Source: Lagopus muta (taxonomy: Eukaryota > Chordata > Aves > Galliformes > Phasianidae). Taken from it: DNA of 64,000 nucleotides. Within the stretch, counting starts at the first letter, position 1. Each line of letters opens with the position of its first letter. Below, in pieces: positions 60,661 through 64,000 of the stretch. The position numbers and the translations under genes were made by a program. The stretch spans positions 5,623,505 to 5,687,504 of the forward strand of contig NC_064434.1 of assembly GCF_023343835.1 (NCBI RefSeq), in the 5' to 3' direction. The notes under the pieces are model-generated. The model saw only the letters and a list, made by a program, of their open reading frames with translations, was not told the DNA's origin and searched no databases.

Positions 60661-60712
60661 CGCGGGGGTCTGCACTGAGCCTCCCCCCCTCCGGGGGGGG
60701 CCCATCGCCCTA

Positions 60713-60805
60713 TGACATCACCTCCCCGGCCGGGGATTGGAGCAGCGTTCAGCAGCTCTGATTGGATCCGATCTGTGCGAACCCGGGAGCAGCACGGTGA
60801 TGTCA
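60713..60805 (-). promoter_or_regulatory. STMN4: STMN4 promoter with mirrored CREs and CCAAT boxes
   Basis: TGACATCA (60713-60720) and its exact reverse complement TGATGTCA (60798-60805) flank two ATTGG (CCAAT on the minus strand) boxes at 60736-60740 and 60761-60765, in a GC-rich setting directly upstream of exon 1. CREB/ATF and NF-Y binding is the family expectation; use here is inference. Confidence 0.55.
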
Positions 60806-60840
60806 CAGCCCGGCAGCTATTTTCAGGGATCGGGGATGGG

Positions 60841-60940
60841 GAAAAAAAAAAAAAGAAAAAAAAAAAAAAAAAAGGGGAGACTGAAAAAAAAAAATAGAAA
60901 AAGAATTGAAAATAAAAAAATGAAAAAAATGGTGACAAAA
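60841..60940. repeat. A-rich tract
   Basis: Long runs of A interrupted by G and T, immediately upstream of the STMN4 promoter elements. It could be a LINE or retroposed tail, but no body was recognised beside it. Confidence 0.85.
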
Positions 60941-60959
60941 ATAATGGAAGCAAGGTAAG

Positions 60960-62320
60960 GAGGCTGGGTGGCAAAAATGCCCCCAAATGCGATTTTTTTT
61001 CTGTGTGAGCAGTGCTGGTGCTGTTGCTGTCACCCAATGGGGGTCCCAGTGTGGGCTGGAGGGGGTTTGGGCACAGTGGGTGGATGTCATTCCCTGTTCC
61101 AGTGGGACAAAATGGGGACAGACAGAGTGACAAGGGGATCTCTCTGCTTGTGGGAGCCCTGCGCTCCTCCCAGCGACCCCAAATGGGGGTGAATTGTGCC
61201 ATGTGCACGGACCAACCTTTGTGGATCTCAAGTGGTGGCATGGCTCCATCACCCCGCAGCTCCATTCTCCCAGGGCCAGGACTTGTCCCAAGGTGGTGCG
61301 ACCCTAAAACCACTTGAGGACCACTTCTGCTAAGACAGCCTCAATGGAGGCTTTGAGATGCCAAGTCCCAGATCCCGAAGATATTTTGGTGTGATGTCCC
61401 CTGGGGCAAGTGGATCCAGAGCTGGGACATCTCTCAGGTCCATGCACTCCCCCTAAGCTGAATCTCCTTCCCCTGTTCTCTTCACCCTGGCCTATTTCTC
61501 ACTGACAGCTGTGTCTGATGGAGATCACATCCCGACACCTCCAGGGGACTGTGTGGGTATATTTAGGCACTGCTCTCCTCCATTACGCAAATGGGCGTTC
61601 AGCTGTGGGGAGGTGTTTTCCCCCTGGAAAATGAATATAGGGCGGCATCCAGGCCCAAGCATGGGATGGGCAGAGCGACCCAACTAGAAATGGGGTGACA
61701 TTGCACAAGTGATAATGCAGCATGGCAGAGCTTGGGACGTTTGTCCATAGTTTGTCCATCCATTTATCCAGTGGGTGAAGGATCTTTTTGGGCATAGCAT
61801 GCCCCCAGCGTGGATAGGATGAGATGGCCAAACTCCCCCACCAAGATACAGCTGGACAAGAGGTGAACAGGCAGAGGGGAGAGGTGTGGGGTGCTCATAG
61901 GGTAGGGCTGGTGGAGATAGAAGTAGGGTTTTAGTGGGGTCCAAACTGTGGAGTGGGAGAAGAATCACCGAGGGAGAGGAGCACATAAAGGAGCAAGGGG
62001 AGGACAAACAGCCAAACGCAGCAATCAGCAGCAGACAAACAGCCATTGTGGCAGTAAGACCGTCCCTGCTGTGTCTGGCACTGGGTGAGCACGTGGCACC
62101 CGCTGGGGGGGCTCTGCTCAAAGGCTCCTTTGAGCTCCCTGCAGGTGTGTGCTCATGGCACAAACCCGTTCCTGGGGGCACATCCTATCCCCACAGCCCC
62201 AAAGGAGCAGCACAGGGATGGGGGCTTGGTGACCACCCAGCTCAGGGCCATCATCTTGCACCCCAAAAGCCCTCTGGGGATGGCTGTTATTGTGCTCCCA
62301 CGGCAGCTTCCTGGGGCCTC
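60960..62320. other. Upstream flank of STMN4, nothing recognised
   Basis: Unique noncoding sequence. No exon with a recognisable product on either strand. Confidence 0.45.
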
Positions 62321-62324
62321 AGGA

Positions 62325-62480
62325 ATGCTTTGATGGTTGGACTTGACTCTTATTTGTCTTTTCAACCCCAATGATTCTATGTTCTACTTAGGGATGTTGT
62401 TAGAGGGCATGGTGGGGATGGGTCAACAGCTGGACTTGGAAGTCTTTTCCTATCTTCATGATACTACTATTCTATGACCA
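62325..62480 (+). repeat. Two short CR1 LINE 3' tips
   Basis: First tip ends 'ttttcaaccccaatgattctatg'; a second follows and ends 'atgatactactattctatgac'. Confidence 0.8.
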
Positions 62481-62898
62481 TGAGGATGGAGTAAAGGTAT
62501 TTCTGCTGTTTTACCCCAAGCCCTTTCCAAAAATGCCCGGGCAGGCTCAGCATCATCCCACTGGATTGCCCTCCCAGTACTTCTCCCTTCAGCTTTCAGC
62601 ATTGCATCTTTGGACCCATGGATTTGAACCCTCCCAAAGCACAATCTTTGCACCACGCTCAGTTTTGGCTCTTCAGTCCCATTCCCCGGCCTCTTCCCAA
62701 CCCCCTCCCACTGCCTCGTGCCCATTGCAGCTCCTCCCAAGGAGGGGTCCCCCAGTGCTGGGGATACGTACAGGGCTCATTCTCCAAAAAAGAGGAGGTC
62801 TCCATCATCGCATCCTCCGTGCCCAGCCCCAGGGCTGAGGGGGATGCAGAACGAGGGGGGGGGGGGGGAGCAGAGAAAAAAACACCGCCCTCCCCTGG

Positions 62899-62938
62899 AT
62901 TGGTCAGAAATGACATCACCTCCCGGCTGTGAGCCAAT
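62899..62938. promoter_or_regulatory. Second CRE/CCAAT module
   Basis: ATTGG (62899-62903), TGACATCA (62911-62918) and CCAAT (62934-62938) lie within 40 bases. The string tgacatcacctccc is shared with the STMN4 promoter 2.2 kb away. It may be an upstream STMN4 promoter or enhancer, or the promoter of an unseen gene. Confidence 0.4.
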
Positions 62939-62939
62939 G

Positions 62940-64000
62940 GGAGAGTTGCCTGCTTCCCCGAAATATCGCCTGAAATGTCGCTCCATCCCTGGATGCGCCG
63001 GGCAGCATCGGCTGGGGAGCACCCACAGCCAAAAATAAGGTGGAAATCATGAGGATCAACAAGAGAACGAGAGCCCATAGTGCCACGAGGAGGAAGGTTT
63101 GAGCTAAGCTGTACACCAGGCAGCAGCTCAGGGTGGAAGAGCCACAGAGGGGTTCCCACACAGCACCCGTGTTCCCCAATGGATCTTCCAGCTCTGGGTG
63201 TGAGAGCAAATGCTCAGCCCCTGGGAGACACTGCTGCCTTAAAGCCGTTTCTCTGCCTCTCTGGGAATGAGATTCAGTGCTGGGGAAGAAACAGCATCCT
63301 TTATTATACAAAAAATTTGCCATCTTAAGGAGCCAAGCCATTCATTCGTATTGTTTTCTGCAAACAATGTTGGTTGTTTTTTTTTCCTAACAAATTGTCC
63401 AGAAAAAGTCAAAATGCTTCACTTTTGTCATCAGAAGTGATGCTTCGTTTCACTCGTTATTGCCATTTTTATGCCAGACACTGCAAGAAAACGTTCCCCT
63501 TGGGCCTGACAAAGAGAAACATTGCATCCTGCTCAGCAGCTTTGCTGCTTCTTACTTCCAAAGGATGTTTGCTGTGCCCAAACGGGCCGTGGGATGCCCA
63601 GATTTCCAGCTGGAAGGTGATGGGCAGAACAACACAGCAGGATGCTGATGCTGATCTGCCTCTGTTCCCTGTATCAGGGCTGGAGATGGACCACGTCAGC
63701 CAACGTCACAAGGCAGAGGACCCCCGGGTTTTCCCCCCCCCTCAACATCTCCTTTTGTTTTTCTGCCAGCAGTGCTGGTTCTTAAGGAGCATCCTCTGCA
63801 AATGGTGAGAAACCATGGAAACAGCCTGTTAATGTCATCATCCTGCCAGGCTGCGCCTGGAGCACCGCATCCCGGGGATTGGGGACACCTGGGTGTCCTT
63901 GGCACCGTGCAGGGACTTACAGGAGAAAAGGGGTTATAATGTGAATCAAAACCCACTCGGGGTTTTGCTTTGGGGCTGTTGGTGCAGGATGCTTGGTGGG
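62940..64000. other. Right end of the window, no supported gene
   Basis: A minus-strand open frame (62916-63341) includes a hydrophobic stretch, but has no family match. The remainder is unique noncoding DNA. Confidence 0.4.

Noticed and set aside
60651-61313. 220-codon minus-strand frame upstream of STMN4
   Set aside because: Includes a long Phe/Ser run from the A-rich tract; low complexity.
1-64000. Retroviral or LTR element, or Polinton
   Set aside because: No LTR pair, gag, pol, env or capsid-like text was seen; the interspersed repeats recognised are CR1 LINE ends.
1-64000. tRNA, rRNA or microRNA genes
   Set aside because: No cloverleaf box A/box B text or convincing long hairpin was found by eye; a covariance-model search would be decisive.

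Overview
The window is vertebrate nuclear DNA from a bird. Its genes are split by GT-AG introns, and it carries more than twenty short, mostly 3'-truncated CR1 LINE copies ending in the (ATTCTATGA)n tail typical of avian and reptilian genomes. The galliform flavour of the POMC peptides is an impression, not a proof; species cannot be fixed from sequence alone.

Layout. (1) 1-32.3 kb, plus strand: EFR3B, a peripheral plasma-membrane scaffold for phosphatidylinositol 4-kinase alpha. Twenty-two coding exons (4471-29941) supply 2447 coding bases; only the tiny canonical start exon (7 nt in the known family) was not found. A phase-compatible alternative start exon may lie at 2157-2250. (2) 33.1-36.1 kb, minus strand: POMC complete, with TATA promoter, noncoding exon 1, signal-peptide exon and the large hormone exon; it converges on EFR3B. 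(3) 36-42 kb: intergenic, holding the proximal POMC promoter, CR1 remnants and possible distal regulatory DNA, including a glucocorticoid-response-element-like palindrome at 40580. (4) 42.4-51.4 kb, plus strand: a secreted fibrinogen-domain protein of the angiopoietin-like type that I cannot equate with a named mammalian ANGPTL. (5) 53.8-60.7 kb, minus strand: STMN4 (RB3 stathmin), complete at 189 aa, with a CRE/CCAAT promoter and intron 1 loaded with simple repeats. (6) 60.7-64 kb: upstream flank with a second CRE/CCAAT module at 62.9 kb and no gene I can support.

The genes are not an operon-like system. EFR3B and POMC are neighbours in mammals as well, whereas STMN4 lies on a different human chromosome, so the POMC-to-STMN4 stretch spans a synteny change. 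I found no clearly new biological system. The best candidates for undescribed biology are the unassigned fibrinogen-domain gene (unusual four-cysteine N-terminal segment, shortened calcium loop), the alternative EFR3B exon, the GRE-like palindrome upstream of POMC, and the duplicated CRE/CCAAT module at STMN4.
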